Assembly: GCF_000021565.1 (NCBI RefSeq)
Contig: NC_012440.1
Location: 760,210 to 824,209 of the forward strand
Reading direction: 5' to 3'
From: Persephonella marina EX-H1
GTDB taxonomy: Bacteria; Aquificota; Aquificia; Aquificales; Hydrogenothermaceae
DNA: 64,000 nucleotides
The position numbers and the translations under genes are program-made. Below are positions 44,060 to 54,000 of the stretch, piece by piece (position 1 is the stretch's first letter; the number at the start of each line of letters is the position of its first letter). The notes beneath the pieces are model-generated. The model was not told the origin of the DNA and ran no database searches. It saw only the letters and a program-made list of their open reading frames with translations.

Positions 44060-45295
44060 ATGAATATGAGAGGATACTTATTGGTAATAATTACTACATT
44101 GTTTAGTATAGCAATGGTATCTTACGGAGTAGATCTGAAGAGTATTATTGATGAAGGGAGAAAATCCAATCCAGAACTGATAAAGATAAAAGAAAGACTG
44201 AAAGTTTATCAGTATAAAAAGGAGTTTGAAGGTAGTCTTGAAGATCCTGTTGTGTCCTTCAGTATTACGGATATTCAGCTTTTCTATAGACCTTTTTCAA
44301 GGCAGATAGAGCCAATGCAGGCTGTTGTTATAGGTATCTCCCAGAAGATACCTTACTTTGGAAAGCTTGATCTGAAAGAGCAGATCGTCCAAAAAAAGTA
44401 CGACAGTGAGTATTACAGACTGAAAGCATCGGAGCAGAAGGTTTTAAAGAATATTTATATCTCTGCTTATAAACTGTGGAAGATTGATGAGAAACTGAAA
44501 ATAATAAAGAAGTATCAGGATGTTGCGTCACAGATCATAAAGCTCTCAAACACCCTTTATGCTGTAGGTAAATCATCACAGAGTGATGTTATAAATGCAC
44601 AGATATACTACACGCAGCTTAAGGAGATGGAGATAAACCTTAAGAACCTAAAAGAGAGGGTAAAGGCAAAACTTTCATCACTTGTAAACAGAGATATAGA
44701 AAGCGTGAGTCTTGATCTCCCTGAACCTGATGGAAAGCCTGATCTGTCACAGTTTATTGAAAGAATGAAAAATAACAGTCCTTATCTTGCCTACATAAAG
44801 GAGAAGATAAAGGAAAAGGACTACCAGATAAAGCTTTCTAAGAAGGATTACAGACCTGATTTCAGATTTTTTGCAAACTATGCCTACAGACAGGGATTTA
44901 ATGATTATCTTACAGTTGGAGTAAGTTTTAATATCCCAGTATGGCAGAAAAGCCGTCAGGATATGAAGGTTTTAGAGAAAACCCAGGAAAAAACTGTAGT
45001 ACAGAAGGAGTATCAGGAAAAGTTAACCGATCTTACATATCAGCTTGAGGATAGATACTACAAACTTAACGATGCTCTTCAGACTTATAGGCTTTTAAAG
45101 GATATATACATAAAACAGACTGAAAAGGGTTTTGAGAGCATAATAGCTGAGTATAAAGTGGGAAAGAAAAATATGATTGATCTTCTATACTCACTGAAAC
45201 AGATACTCTCTGTAAAACTGAAAATCATAGATGAGATATACAGCTACAACGAGGCATTAATTGAAATAAAAGAACTTTCAGGAGATTTAAAATGA
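44060..45295 (+). CDS. TolC-family outer-membrane efflux channel (CusC/CzcC type)
   Basis: This outer-membrane component (411 aa) of a tripartite metal pump has a signal peptide (about 1-23) and two long coiled-coil repeats (for example LKASEQKVLKNIYISAYKLWK and KTVVQKEYQEKLTDLTYQLEDRYYK), the TolC plan. It overlaps the adaptor gene by four bases. The signal peptide coding region contains a third copy of the BlaI-type dyad (44092-44108). The start could be ATG 44060 or 44066. Confidence 0.9.
   Translation: MNMRGYLLVIITTLFSIAMVSYGVDLKSIIDEGRKSNPELIKIKERLKVYQYKKEFEGSLEDPVVSFSITDIQLFYRPFSRQIEPMQAVVIGISQKIPYFGKLDLKEQIVQKKYDSEYYRLKASEQKVLKNIYISAYKLWKIDEKLKIIKKYQDVASQIIKLSNTLYAVGKSSQSDVINAQIYYTQLKEMEINLKNLKERVKAKLSSLVNRDIESVSLDLPEPDGKPDLSQFIERMKNNSPYLAYIKEKIKEKDYQIKLSKKDYRPDFRFFANYAYRQGFNDYLTVGVSFNIPVWQKSRQDMKVLEKTQEKTVVQKEYQEKLTDLTYQLEDRYYKLNDALQTYRLLKDIYIKQTEKGFESIIAEYKVGKKNMIDLLYSLKQILSVKLKIIDEIYSYNEALIEIKELSGDLK
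44092..44108. promoter_or_regulatory. BlaI-type operator copy 3 inside the tolC-like gene
   Basis: TACTA-CATTGTT-TAGTA lies within codons 11-16 of the outer-membrane channel gene. The 11 bases ATTACTACATT match copy 2 exactly. It might block an internal promoter or readthrough; no convincing promoter is visible beside it. Confidence 0.55.
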
Positions 45296-46482
45296 GCTGG
45301 AAAGGTTTGTTTATAGCTGTCACTCTTTTTGTTTTTGGGCTTGCTGTTGGCGTATTTACCCAGATAGGCTCTCAGATAATTCCTGTTATCCAGTCTTTTG
45401 TTGAAACTCAGCCGGCAGAGATACAGTCTGCAAAGCTTCCTGAAAGTAAGAACAAAAAGGGTATTCTGACGGTGGAACAGCTTTTTAATATAGATACTAC
45501 TGTAGTTTCCCATGTAGATCTGACAAAGAGGATAGAGACTTACGGTGAGCTTGTTCACCCTGAAACAGATGTGAGGGATATAACATTTAAGATAAACGGT
45601 TATGTTGAAAAGCTTTACGCTGATTACACCGGTAAATACATAAAAAAAGGTCAGCCTCTCCTGACAGTTTACAGTCCTGAGCTTGTGTCAGCACAGGAGG
45701 AGTTTATAAGAGCTTACGAGTACCTGTCACAGATAGAAAATGCTGATAATGGGATACTGAAAAAGACAGCTCAGGATATGTATGAGGCGGCTTACAAAAG
45801 ACTTTTATACTGGGATATAACACCCCAGCAGATAGAAAATCTGAAAAAAAGTAAAAAGGTTATGAAAACGCTCACTCTCTACTCCCCATATGACGGTTGG
45901 ATAATGGAAAAGTTTGTTAATCTTGGATCAAAGGTTGAGGCAGGAAAGCCCGTTCTGAGAATAGCAAAACATGAAAATCTATGGCTTATAGCCAAGGTTT
46001 ACGAACAGGATATCCCTTTTATAAAGAAAGGTCAGAAGGTTATGATACATTTTGAGTCCTACCCTGATCAGATCTATCACGGTGTTGTTGATTATATATA
46101 TCCTATGATGGATATAAGGAACAGAACTGTTGATGTGAGGATTGTTATTCCAAACCCTGAGTATAAGCTCATTCCCGGAATGTACTCAAACATACATATA
46201 GATATCCCATTAGGAAAACTTATGGTTCTTCCTGAGACAGCTGTTATTAACACAGGTAAGAAACAGGTTGTTTTTGTCCAGAAGGAGAAAGGGGTTTTTG
46301 AGCCTGTTTTTGTTAAGCTCGGAAGGTATATAGACGGATACTACGAGATACTGTCCGGTGTTGGTCACGGAACTGTTGTTGCAAACTCTGCACTGTTCCT
46401 TTTAGATGCTGATGCACAGTTGAAAGGAAAGTATCAGAAAGAAGGTGAGCAAAAACCTATGAAAATGATGCATCACCACTGA
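45292..46482 (+). CDS. RND metal-efflux periplasmic adaptor (CusB/CzcB type)
   Basis: This adaptor (396 aa) has an N-terminal TM anchor (about 7-28), a lipoyl domain with FKINGYVEKLYADYTGKYIKKGQPLLTVYSPEL, a short alpha hairpin, and a beta-barrel (LIAKVYEQDIPFIKKGQKVMIHFESYPDQ). The C-terminus ends MKMMHHH, likely metal-binding. The start overlaps the channel gene stop. It links the RND pump to the outer-membrane channel and, in CusB, also delivers Cu(I)/Ag(I). Confidence 0.93.
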   Translation: MSWKGLFIAVTLFVFGLAVGVFTQIGSQIIPVIQSFVETQPAEIQSAKLPESKNKKGILTVEQLFNIDTTVVSHVDLTKRIETYGELVHPETDVRDITFKINGYVEKLYADYTGKYIKKGQPLLTVYSPELVSAQEEFIRAYEYLSQIENADNGILKKTAQDMYEAAYKRLLYWDITPQQIENLKKSKKVMKTLTLYSPYDGWIMEKFVNLGSKVEAGKPVLRIAKHENLWLIAKVYEQDIPFIKKGQKVMIHFESYPDQIYHGVVDYIYPMMDIRNRTVDVRIVIPNPEYKLIPGMYSNIHIDIPLGKLMVLPETAVINTGKKQVVFVQKEKGVFEPVFVKLGRYIDGYYEILSGVGHGTVVANSALFLLDADAQLKGKYQKEGEQKPMKMMHHH

Positions 46483-46494
46483 TGGAGTCTGGAT

Positions 46495-49400
46495 ATGATT
46501 GAGAAGATAATAGAATGGTCTGTTAGAAATAAACTTATCGTTGTTTCCCTTTCTCTTATAGTACTTGGAGCATCAATATGGGCTTTAAAGAACACACCCC
46601 TTGACGCGATACCTGATCTATCACCGCCTCAGGTTATCGTTTACACAAAATGGCAGGGTCAGTCCCCTTCCGTTGTTGAGGATCAGATAACCTATCCTGT
46701 AGTCTCTACACTGCTGTCAGCTCCTGAGATAGAAACAGTTAGAGGGATATCCTCATTTGAGACTTCTGCTGTTTATGTGATCTTCAAAGAGGGAACTGAT
46801 ATATACTGGGCGAGGAGCAGGGTTCTTGAGTATCTTTCCCAGATAAAAGATAAACTCCCAAAAACTGCAGAGGTTACACTTGGACCTGACGCTACAGGTG
46901 TTGGATGGGTTTACCAGTACGCCCTTTATTCAGACAAGAGAAATCTGTGGCAGCTAAGAACACTTCAGGACTGGTATCTAAAATATACACTTCTTGGTGT
47001 TGACGGAGTCTCAGAGGTTGCATCTATAGGTGGTTTTGTTAAAGGCTACCAGATAACTTTAAATCCGCAGAAACTGAGAGCTTACGATATCTCACTTAAA
47101 CAGGTAATCAGTTCATTAAAAATGAATAACAATGACACAGGTGGGAGAATAATAGAGAGCAACGGATTTGAGTTTATAATTCAGGGTATCGGCTACATAA
47201 AAACACTGGATGATATAAAGGATATAACCGTTAAGATCACTCCAAACGGTATTCCTGTCAGGATAAAGGATATTGCAAGGGTTGAGCTTGTTCCTATGAA
47301 CAGAAGGGGTATGGCTGATCTGAACGGTCTTGGTGAGGTTGTTGGCGGAATAGTTGTGATGCGTTTTGGAGAGAACGCATACCAGGTTATACAGAGAGTT
47401 AAAGAGAAGATAAAAGAGATAAAGGAAAACCTCCCTGAAGATATAAAGATAATCACTACCTACGACAGATCACAGCTTATAGAGAAGGCTGTTAACACAC
47501 TTAAAAGAACATTGATTGAGGAGAGTATAATAGTTCTGATAGTTATAGGTATATTCCTTTTCCATTTCAGAAGTTCACTTGTGATCATTATCACTCTCCC
47601 ACTTGCTGTGATAACAGGATTTCTGTTTATGAAGTTCTTCAACATAACATCAAATATTATGTCACTTGGTGGAATCGCGATAGCGATCGGAGCTATGGTG
47701 GATGCTGCCATTGTTATGGTTGAAAATGCCCATAAACATCTTGAAAAGCTGAGAAAAGAAAAAGGTGAATACACAGACAGAGAGAGAATAGAAGCTATAG
47801 TAAAGGCAGCAAAACAGGTTGGAAGACCTATATTCTTTGCACTTCTCCTAATTGTTGTCTCATTTCTTCCCGTCTTTGCCCTCTCAGGTCAGGAAGGTAT
47901 GCTATTCAAACCCCTCGCCTTCACAAAGACATTTACAATGCTCGCAGCTTCAGTTTTTGCTGTAACACTTGTTCCTATACTTATGGTATGGCTTATTAAA
48001 GGAAGAATAGTATCTGAGGAAAAAAACCCGGTTAACTGGATACTTATAAAGATATACTCACCTATTATAAAACTGACATTGAAGGTGAGATATCTGGTCA
48101 TAATACTTGCTGTTGTTGCTATAGGAATGGTCTACCCGATATACAAAAAGCTGAGCTGGGAATTTATGCCTATGTTAAACGAACAGACATTTATGTATAT
48201 GCCTGTTACACCTTACGGCATATCTATAACACAGGCAAGGGAACTGACACAGCTTACGGATAAAATACTCGCATCTTTCCCTGAGGTTGATACAGTCTTC
48301 GGGAAAGCAGGAAGGGCTGAAACAGCTACAGATCCAGCACCCCTTTCTATGATTGAGACGATAATCACATTTAAACCGAAGGAGTACTGGAGAGAAGGTG
48401 TAACATTCCAGTCATTAATGCAGGAGATGGAAGAAAAACTCCAGGTTCCCGGGCTCACAAACAGCTGGACATATCCTATAAGGGGAAGGATAGATATGCT
48501 CCTTACAGGTATAAGAACCCCACTTGGTATAAAGCTTTACGGTGATGATCTTGATAAGCTTCAGGAGTATGCTGGAAAGATAGAGAAGGCTCTCCAGAAA
48601 CTTCCCGAAAGTATGTCTGTGTTCGCTGACAGAGTTGCTCAGGGATATTTCCTTAACATAAAGATAGACAGGAAAAAGATAGCAAGATACGGTCTTTCCA
48701 TTGAGGATGTTGAGAGTATTATTCAGATGGGAATAGGTGGAATGCCTGTTTCAACGATATACCACGGTCTTGAGAGGTATCCCTTACTTGTCAGGTATGA
48801 AAAGGATTACAGGGAGAATATTGAGGCATTAAAAAATCTTATAATTCCAACACCTGACGGCAGAGGTATACCGCTAAAGGCTGTTGCGGATGTATACTAC
48901 GACGAAGCCCCATCTGTGATAAAGTCTGAAAAAGGTATGAAGGTGGTTTTTGTATACATAACACCTCACCAGAATGTAACACCTGAAGAGTATGTGGAAA
49001 AAGCAAAAAAAGTTCTATCACAGATAAAACTTCCTCAGGGGTTCTTTATTGAGTGGGCGGGGCAGAGCCAATATTTAGAGCATGCAAAGGAAAGACTTAT
49101 GTATATCATACCTCTAACAGTGGCGATAATATTTTTACTCGTTTATTTCACATTCAGAAGTATAAAGAACACCCTTATTATTCTTCTGTCTATACCTTTT
49201 GCCCTTCTTGGTGGGCTGTGGTATATAGACTACCTGAACTTTAATATGAGTATAGCTGTTGTTGTTGGGTTTTTAGCCCTTTTAGGTGTTGCTGCTGAGA
49301 CAGCTATAGTAATGATAATATATCTTGAAGAGGCTGTAAAAAGCAGACTTAAACAGTTTAAAACGATAACGGAAAAACAGTTCTACGATGCGATATATGA

Positions 49401-49632
49401 AGGAGCTGTTCTCAGAATACGTCCAAAGATGATGACAGTTTCAGCCATACTTGCTGGTCTATTACCGATAATGTACATAACAGGTGTAGGGTCAGAGGTT
49501 ATGCAGAGGATCGCAGCACCTATGATAGGTGGTGTTGTAAGCTCTGCTATCCTTACACTTGTGATAATACCTGCTATATACACGGTCACAAAAAAGTATG
49601 AACTTAAAAGGAATAAACTGTTAAAATCTTAG
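46495..49632 (+). CDS. Heavy-metal RND efflux pump (CusA/CzcA family)
   Basis: This inner-membrane pump (1045 aa) exports metal with the proton gradient. Two RND halves each have a large periplasmic domain. The opening TPLDAIPDLSPPQVIVYTKWQGQSP is HME-RND-specific. The proton-relay helix GGIAIAIGAMVDAAIVMVEN carries the conserved Asp and Glu. Several Met lie along the periplasmic path (MPMLNEQTFMYMPVTP), in line with a Cu(I)/Ag(I)-type pump, but Zn/Co/Cd specificity cannot be excluded. It is the longest gene of the operon. Confidence 0.93.
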   Translation: MIEKIIEWSVRNKLIVVSLSLIVLGASIWALKNTPLDAIPDLSPPQVIVYTKWQGQSPSVVEDQITYPVVSTLLSAPEIETVRGISSFETSAVYVIFKEGTDIYWARSRVLEYLSQIKDKLPKTAEVTLGPDATGVGWVYQYALYSDKRNLWQLRTLQDWYLKYTLLGVDGVSEVASIGGFVKGYQITLNPQKLRAYDISLKQVISSLKMNNNDTGGRIIESNGFEFIIQGIGYIKTLDDIKDITVKITPNGIPVRIKDIARVELVPMNRRGMADLNGLGEVVGGIVVMRFGENAYQVIQRVKEKIKEIKENLPEDIKIITTYDRSQLIEKAVNTLKRTLIEESIIVLIVIGIFLFHFRSSLVIIITLPLAVITGFLFMKFFNITSNIMSLGGIAIAIGAMVDAAIVMVENAHKHLEKLRKEKGEYTDRERIEAIVKAAKQVGRPIFFALLLIVVSFLPVFALSGQEGMLFKPLAFTKTFTMLAASVFAVTLVPILMVWLIKGRIVSEEKNPVNWILIKIYSPIIKLTLKVRYLVIILAVVAIGMVYPIYKKLSWEFMPMLNEQTFMYMPVTPYGISITQARELTQLTDKILASFPEVDTVFGKAGRAETATDPAPLSMIETIITFKPKEYWREGVTFQSLMQEMEEKLQVPGLTNSWTYPIRGRIDMLLTGIRTPLGIKLYGDDLDKLQEYAGKIEKALQKLPESMSVFADRVAQGYFLNIKIDRKKIARYGLSIEDVESIIQMGIGGMPVSTIYHGLERYPLLVRYEKDYRENIEALKNLIIPTPDGRGIPLKAVADVYYDEAPSVIKSEKGMKVVFVYITPHQNVTPEEYVEKAKKVLSQIKLPQGFFIEWAGQSQYLEHAKERLMYIIPLTVAIIFLLVYFTFRSIKNTLIILLSIPFALLGGLWYIDYLNFNMSIAVVVGFLALLGVAAETAIVMIIYLEEAVKSRLKQFKTITEKQFYDAIYEGAVLRIRPKMMTVSAILAGLLPIMYITGVGSEVMQRIAAPMIGGVVSSAILTLVIIPAIYTVTKKYELKRNKLLKS

Positions 49633-49656
49633 TTAAAACTTCTGGAGGAAGTAAAA

Positions 49657-49866
49657 ATGAAAAGGATATTCTCTTCTCTGTTAACATTATTAATATTAAT
49701 AACTTTTTCTGTAGCATCTGATACTGACAGAGGTAAGGATATAAAACAGCTCAATATAGGTAAGCCATGCTGTTCAAATTGTGATGAAAAAAAGGTGGAG
49801 AAGCCTAATAAACCTTCATGTCCTAACTGTGCCGAATCTAAAAAGCCCTGCTGTAAAGATGGTTAA
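49657..49866 (+). CDS. Secreted Cys-rich small protein (putative metal-binding)
   Basis: This small exported protein (69 aa) has a signal peptide (about 1-21) followed by a Lys-rich, seven-Cys segment: KPCCSNC, SCPNC and KPCC. The Cys pairs and C-x2-C knuckles suggest thiol metal binding. A GGAGGA ribosome site precedes the ATG. It closes the metal-efflux operon and may buffer metal in the periplasm. I do not recognise a named family. Confidence 0.7.
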   Translation: MKRIFSSLLTLLILITFSVASDTDRGKDIKQLNIGKPCCSNCDEKKVEKPNKPSCPNCAESKKPCCKDG

Positions 49867-49975
49867 TATCTTGACATAATAGTTAATAAGTCTTATATTG
49901 ATTAATAACCTTTATCTGAAATTTTATCTGAGTTTATCTGACTGAAGAGAAGTGCTACTAACTTCTTCATCTGAA

Positions 49976-49998
49976 GGGGCATTTAGCCCCATTTTTTA
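49976..49998 (+). terminator. Terminator of the metal-efflux operon
   Basis: GGGGC (49976-49980) and GCCCC (49986-49990) pair around ATTTA, followed by ATTTTTTATT. It is 110 bases after the last gene and abuts the convergent amrS stop. A further dyad, AGAAGT-N7-ACTTCT (49949-49967), lies just upstream. Confidence 0.75.
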
Positions 49999-51018
49999 TT
50001 TCCAAACCCCTTTAATCTCAGTATTGCATTTAGGACATCTTCCATCTTTAAGATTGTTCTTTACGAACTGGCCTATATGTCCTGATCTTTCTATAACTTT
50101 AAAGTTACACTCTGGGCAGTATGTTGATTCTCTGTCTTTATCATCGAGATTTCCAACATAAACGTAGTTCAGCCCGGCTTCCTTACCTATCTCGTAAGCT
50201 TTTCTTAGAGTCTCAACAGGAGTTGGTGGAACATCTGTCATCTTGTATGCAGGGAAGAATCTTGATATATGCCATGGTATATCTTTATCTAAGGATGCTA
50301 TCCATTTTGCAGCCTCTTTTAATTCCTTTTCATCATCGTTATAACCGGGGATTATCAGTGTTGTAAGCTCAACCCATATCCCAAGCTCCTTGGCATGTTC
50401 TATCGTTTTTAATACAGGTTTTAGTCTTGCACAGGATATATTTCTGTAAAAATCATCATTAAACGCTTTAAGATCAATATTCATAGCATCAAGATATGGA
50501 GAAAGAGTGTCTAAAGCTTCTTTTGTTTCGTATCCGCTTGATACAAAAACATTTCTTATCCCATTTTCCTTTGCTAACTTCATTGTGTCGTAGGCATACT
50601 CAAAGAAAACAACAGGTTCATTGTATGTGTATGCAATAGATGGGATGTTGTTTGTTTTACAGATATTTACTATCGTTTCAGGCATGAGCTGGATCCCGAA
50701 AACCTCTCCGTTATGCGTCTGTGGATGCTGTGATATCTCCCAGTTCTGACAGAACTTACAGCAGAAGTTACAGCCGACAGTTCCCAATGAAAATATCTGT
50801 GTTGCAGGCAGGAAATGGAATAGAGGTTTTTTCTCAACAGGATCTATATTGTATGAGGCGGCAAGTCCGTAAACTGTGAGATAAAGATTTCCATCCTCTC
50901 CAACCTTCCTTATCCCACATTTACCATACTCACCTTTAGATAAAACACATCTTTGGCTACATGCTGTACACAGAACCTTTCCGTCCTTCTTTTTTGACAT
51001 CCACGCGAGAGCTTCCAT
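49996..51018 (-). CDS. amrS: AmmeMemoRadiSam system radical SAM enzyme
   Basis: This radical SAM enzyme (340 aa) belongs to the AmrS group related to pyruvate formate-lyase activases. The iron-sulphur motif is C83-x3-C87-x2-C90 (CNFCCKFC). N-terminal Cys (C17, C20, C24, C34) and a C-terminal zinc-ribbon pair (YCPEC and RCPKC) are also present. GAGGGG lies five bases before the ATG. Its substrate and modification are not known. Memo and AMMECR1 partner genes, which usually accompany it, are not in the window. Confidence 0.87.
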   Translation of the reverse strand: MEALAWMSKKKDGKVLCTACSQRCVLSKGEYGKCGIRKVGEDGNLYLTVYGLAASYNIDPVEKKPLFHFLPATQIFSLGTVGCNFCCKFCQNWEISQHPQTHNGEVFGIQLMPETIVNICKTNNIPSIAYTYNEPVVFFEYAYDTMKLAKENGIRNVFVSSGYETKEALDTLSPYLDAMNIDLKAFNDDFYRNISCARLKPVLKTIEHAKELGIWVELTTLIIPGYNDDEKELKEAAKWIASLDKDIPWHISRFFPAYKMTDVPPTPVETLRKAYEIGKEAGLNYVYVGNLDDKDRESTYCPECNFKVIERSGHIGQFVKNNLKDGRCPKCNTEIKGVWK

Positions 51019-51078
51019 ACCGTCCCCTCCATTTTAATGATGGAACGGTCTTAAATATATCTTTTAGATAAAAATTAT

Positions 51079-51097
51079 CAACCTTTAGATAAGGTTG
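51079..51097 (-). terminator. Possible weak terminator of the large lipoprotein gene
   Basis: AACCTT (51080-51085) and AAGGTT (51091-51096) form a six-pair stem around TAGAT. The stop codon at 51085-51087 lies in it, and AT-rich sequence with a T-run (minus strand) follows. It is tentative. Confidence 0.3.
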
Positions 51098-54000
51098 CAC
51101 CCCACCCTTTTCTTTAATAACACCGAATCTTCGCTGAAATTTCCTGCAGAGTCAAAAACTGAGGCTTTAAGATAGGCATCTACACAGGCTGGAACCCTTT
51201 CAAATATTACCTGTTTTAGTATGCCGTATCTGTTGCAGCCTAAAGGTGTAGGCTCTAAACATATCTCGTACTCGCTATATGTGCCAACTATTGTATAGTC
51301 AATATCTGGTATGTACAGCATCCAGGTTATATCAGAGCTGTTTATAACACCGTCTTCAGGGTCTGAAGCTGTGTAATCTACAGATATAGTTATATCCTCA
51401 GTTCCATCAGAATAACTGTTCGAAGGATCTGGTATATATGATCCATTTGCTGGAGAGTTTATTGTTATACTTGGGGGATAATCTGTGCAGTTTTCTATAT
51501 TAACAGTTATCTGATCTTCTCCTATTTTTCCACCCTGATCAGCATATCTAACAGTTACAATATACGATCCCGGATTTAAGAATTTTCCTGTAACAGTTCT
51601 TCCGTACTTTTCACCTATATCTCCAAAAATCCACTGTATCCTTGAGTCTATGATATCTTCTCCATTACTGTCCGTCACGTCAGCTCTAAAGGTGATATCC
51701 TGTCCTGTGCAGAATGTAGAGCCGCCAGGGGGAGAAGTAATATTAACAGACGGTGGAAAATTAACAATTTTTATAAAGATATTACTGTAGGTATCATCAA
51801 ATGTATCACACTGGTTTTCCTTAGTTAGACAGGCAATTATCTCAATATAGCCGTCTGTATAAGGAAGAGTTACATCAATAACAGAACCTTCACCTATTAC
51901 GTCATATCCATTCCTTACAGTCCATAAAATCCTGTAATCAGACGATAGTCCATAGTACTTAGCATTTAAAACCTGAGCCTCAAATCTGATATTTCCTGAG
52001 TAAAGCTCACCATAAAAGCCGTATGTCAGATCTGGCTTATTAATAATAACCTTCAAAGGTGGAGGTTTTATCCTTTCAGCATAAAAAGGATACTTTATCC
52101 CGTCCTTTACGTAATATCCTGCCATTCTGTAGGGGTTATTTTTAAAAAGATACCCCTTGTATATTTCCACCGTTTCTTCATAACCTGCACCGGGATTTAA
52201 TTTTCTGTAAGTATGGATTATCTCTACCTCTGAAGGATTGGAGCTGTTTACTTTTAGCTGATAATTATGAATTGTGTGATATCTGATTGTACCATCTGGT
52301 TCTAAATCATAATACTCATCTATTCCAGTGTAAGTCTTTAAATCACCATCAGTAGTAAAACTGTCAAAATTAACACCTTTAATTTCGTCAAAGCCGTCAA
52401 TTATTGTCCACTGACCTTTGTAAGTTTCATCTGTTATTTCTGTTGGATGTTCTCTAAAGTCGTATTTAAAGCAGTAATTACCACCGTATGGACATTCAAG
52501 GAAGTCTTTAAACGCTAAAAAGCCGTATTTACTTCCGTCTATATCGTCTGTATAGTAGCCAGCCATCCATTTTTTGTTTTCACTGAAAAAGCTATTAAAA
52601 ATTTTCCCCTGCTGATTTTCATCAGGTTTCATATCTGGATTGTTTCTGTTGAAATAGAATGTGAAGCTTCTGGTTTTATCAAGATATACATTACCGGTGT
52701 AGTTTCCGTTTACTCTAAACCCGTTGTTATTATTATCAAAGAATGTACCCACTCTATTATCTCTAAATTTAAAACTCATTGAACCGGGAATATGGTAAAT
52801 ATCTAATCTACCAGCAGGTTTTTTAGTGGGTTCTCCTGTTTCAGATCCAGATCCAAAGTGTATCTCCCACCTTCCTAAAATAGTAACCGTAGGTATATAT
52901 CTTTGATTAAAGATTGAAGGATCTATTACACTGTTTATAACAACAGCAGAGTGAACAACCCCTTCCGTTGCCCATTTATAATCCATCAGTATGAATCCGT
53001 CGGAGTCTTCATCTGCCTCAACAGGTCTTCCCTTGAATATCTCATTCCCGTCAGAATCAAGAACAGGGTTTCCATCTTCATCCACAACTTTCTGTAAGCC
53101 CCATGAGTTTTTTACTATAAAGGCATTTTTACTGTCGTCATATCCAACGATCAACATCGCATGACCACCGCTTCTGTCCGAAGGATCATAAGGACTTTTT
53201 GGAACCCAGACTCCATTTTTGAACTCTGCCGGACTTAATGTTGTTCCAAAAACTATGACCCTTCCATCGGCCAGATTTCTTTTGTACCAGTTCAGGTCTG
53301 TAAGTTCTGAGCTGCGTGCTGTTCTTTTTTCAGCTATACCAAACATTGCATTAGCACTGTTTAAAAAAATAAAATGGTTTGAAATATCCTTTTCTACACA
53401 CAGGAATCCGTATTTCTGGGGAAATTTAAACCTGTTTTTGTAATCAGATAGCTCCTTTACACCAAAAAGTTCAAAGCTGTTTGAAAAAACGCCTGACTGA
53501 TAAAGATTAAAATCATTAAAGGCTTTCTGTGTATAGGAAGGATTTTTATTTCTGTAACCATTCCAGCTGTATTTTGGGTTGTCATTTTCTGATGAATCCT
53601 CTGTTGGTGATTCTGCTGTCCTTTCAAAACAGCTGTCAGAGATATAGTCATCTGTTACAGATCTGTAGTTTGGGACAACTATGTAGTATCTCAGGAGATT
53701 CGCCAAATAAGGAACCTGTGAACCTCCCCAGCTTCCCAGCATAGTCTCTGTTACTGGCAGGTCTGTATTTTTTCTGAGATGGAGCATCTTCTGAAGATGG
53801 TTTATATACTGTTCTGAGAGGTTCAGATTTAAACCGAACTGACTTTTATACATCGCCTCAACACCTGCAGCTACAGCAAAGCTCACGCAAGTTCCCCTAC
53901 TACCCTGATTTTTTATACCTGTCTGTATATCTTTTAAAAAGACCTTCTCTGGAAGTTCACCTGCTATAAAGATCCCCTCTTTTTTTGAAAGTTCTTCTTC

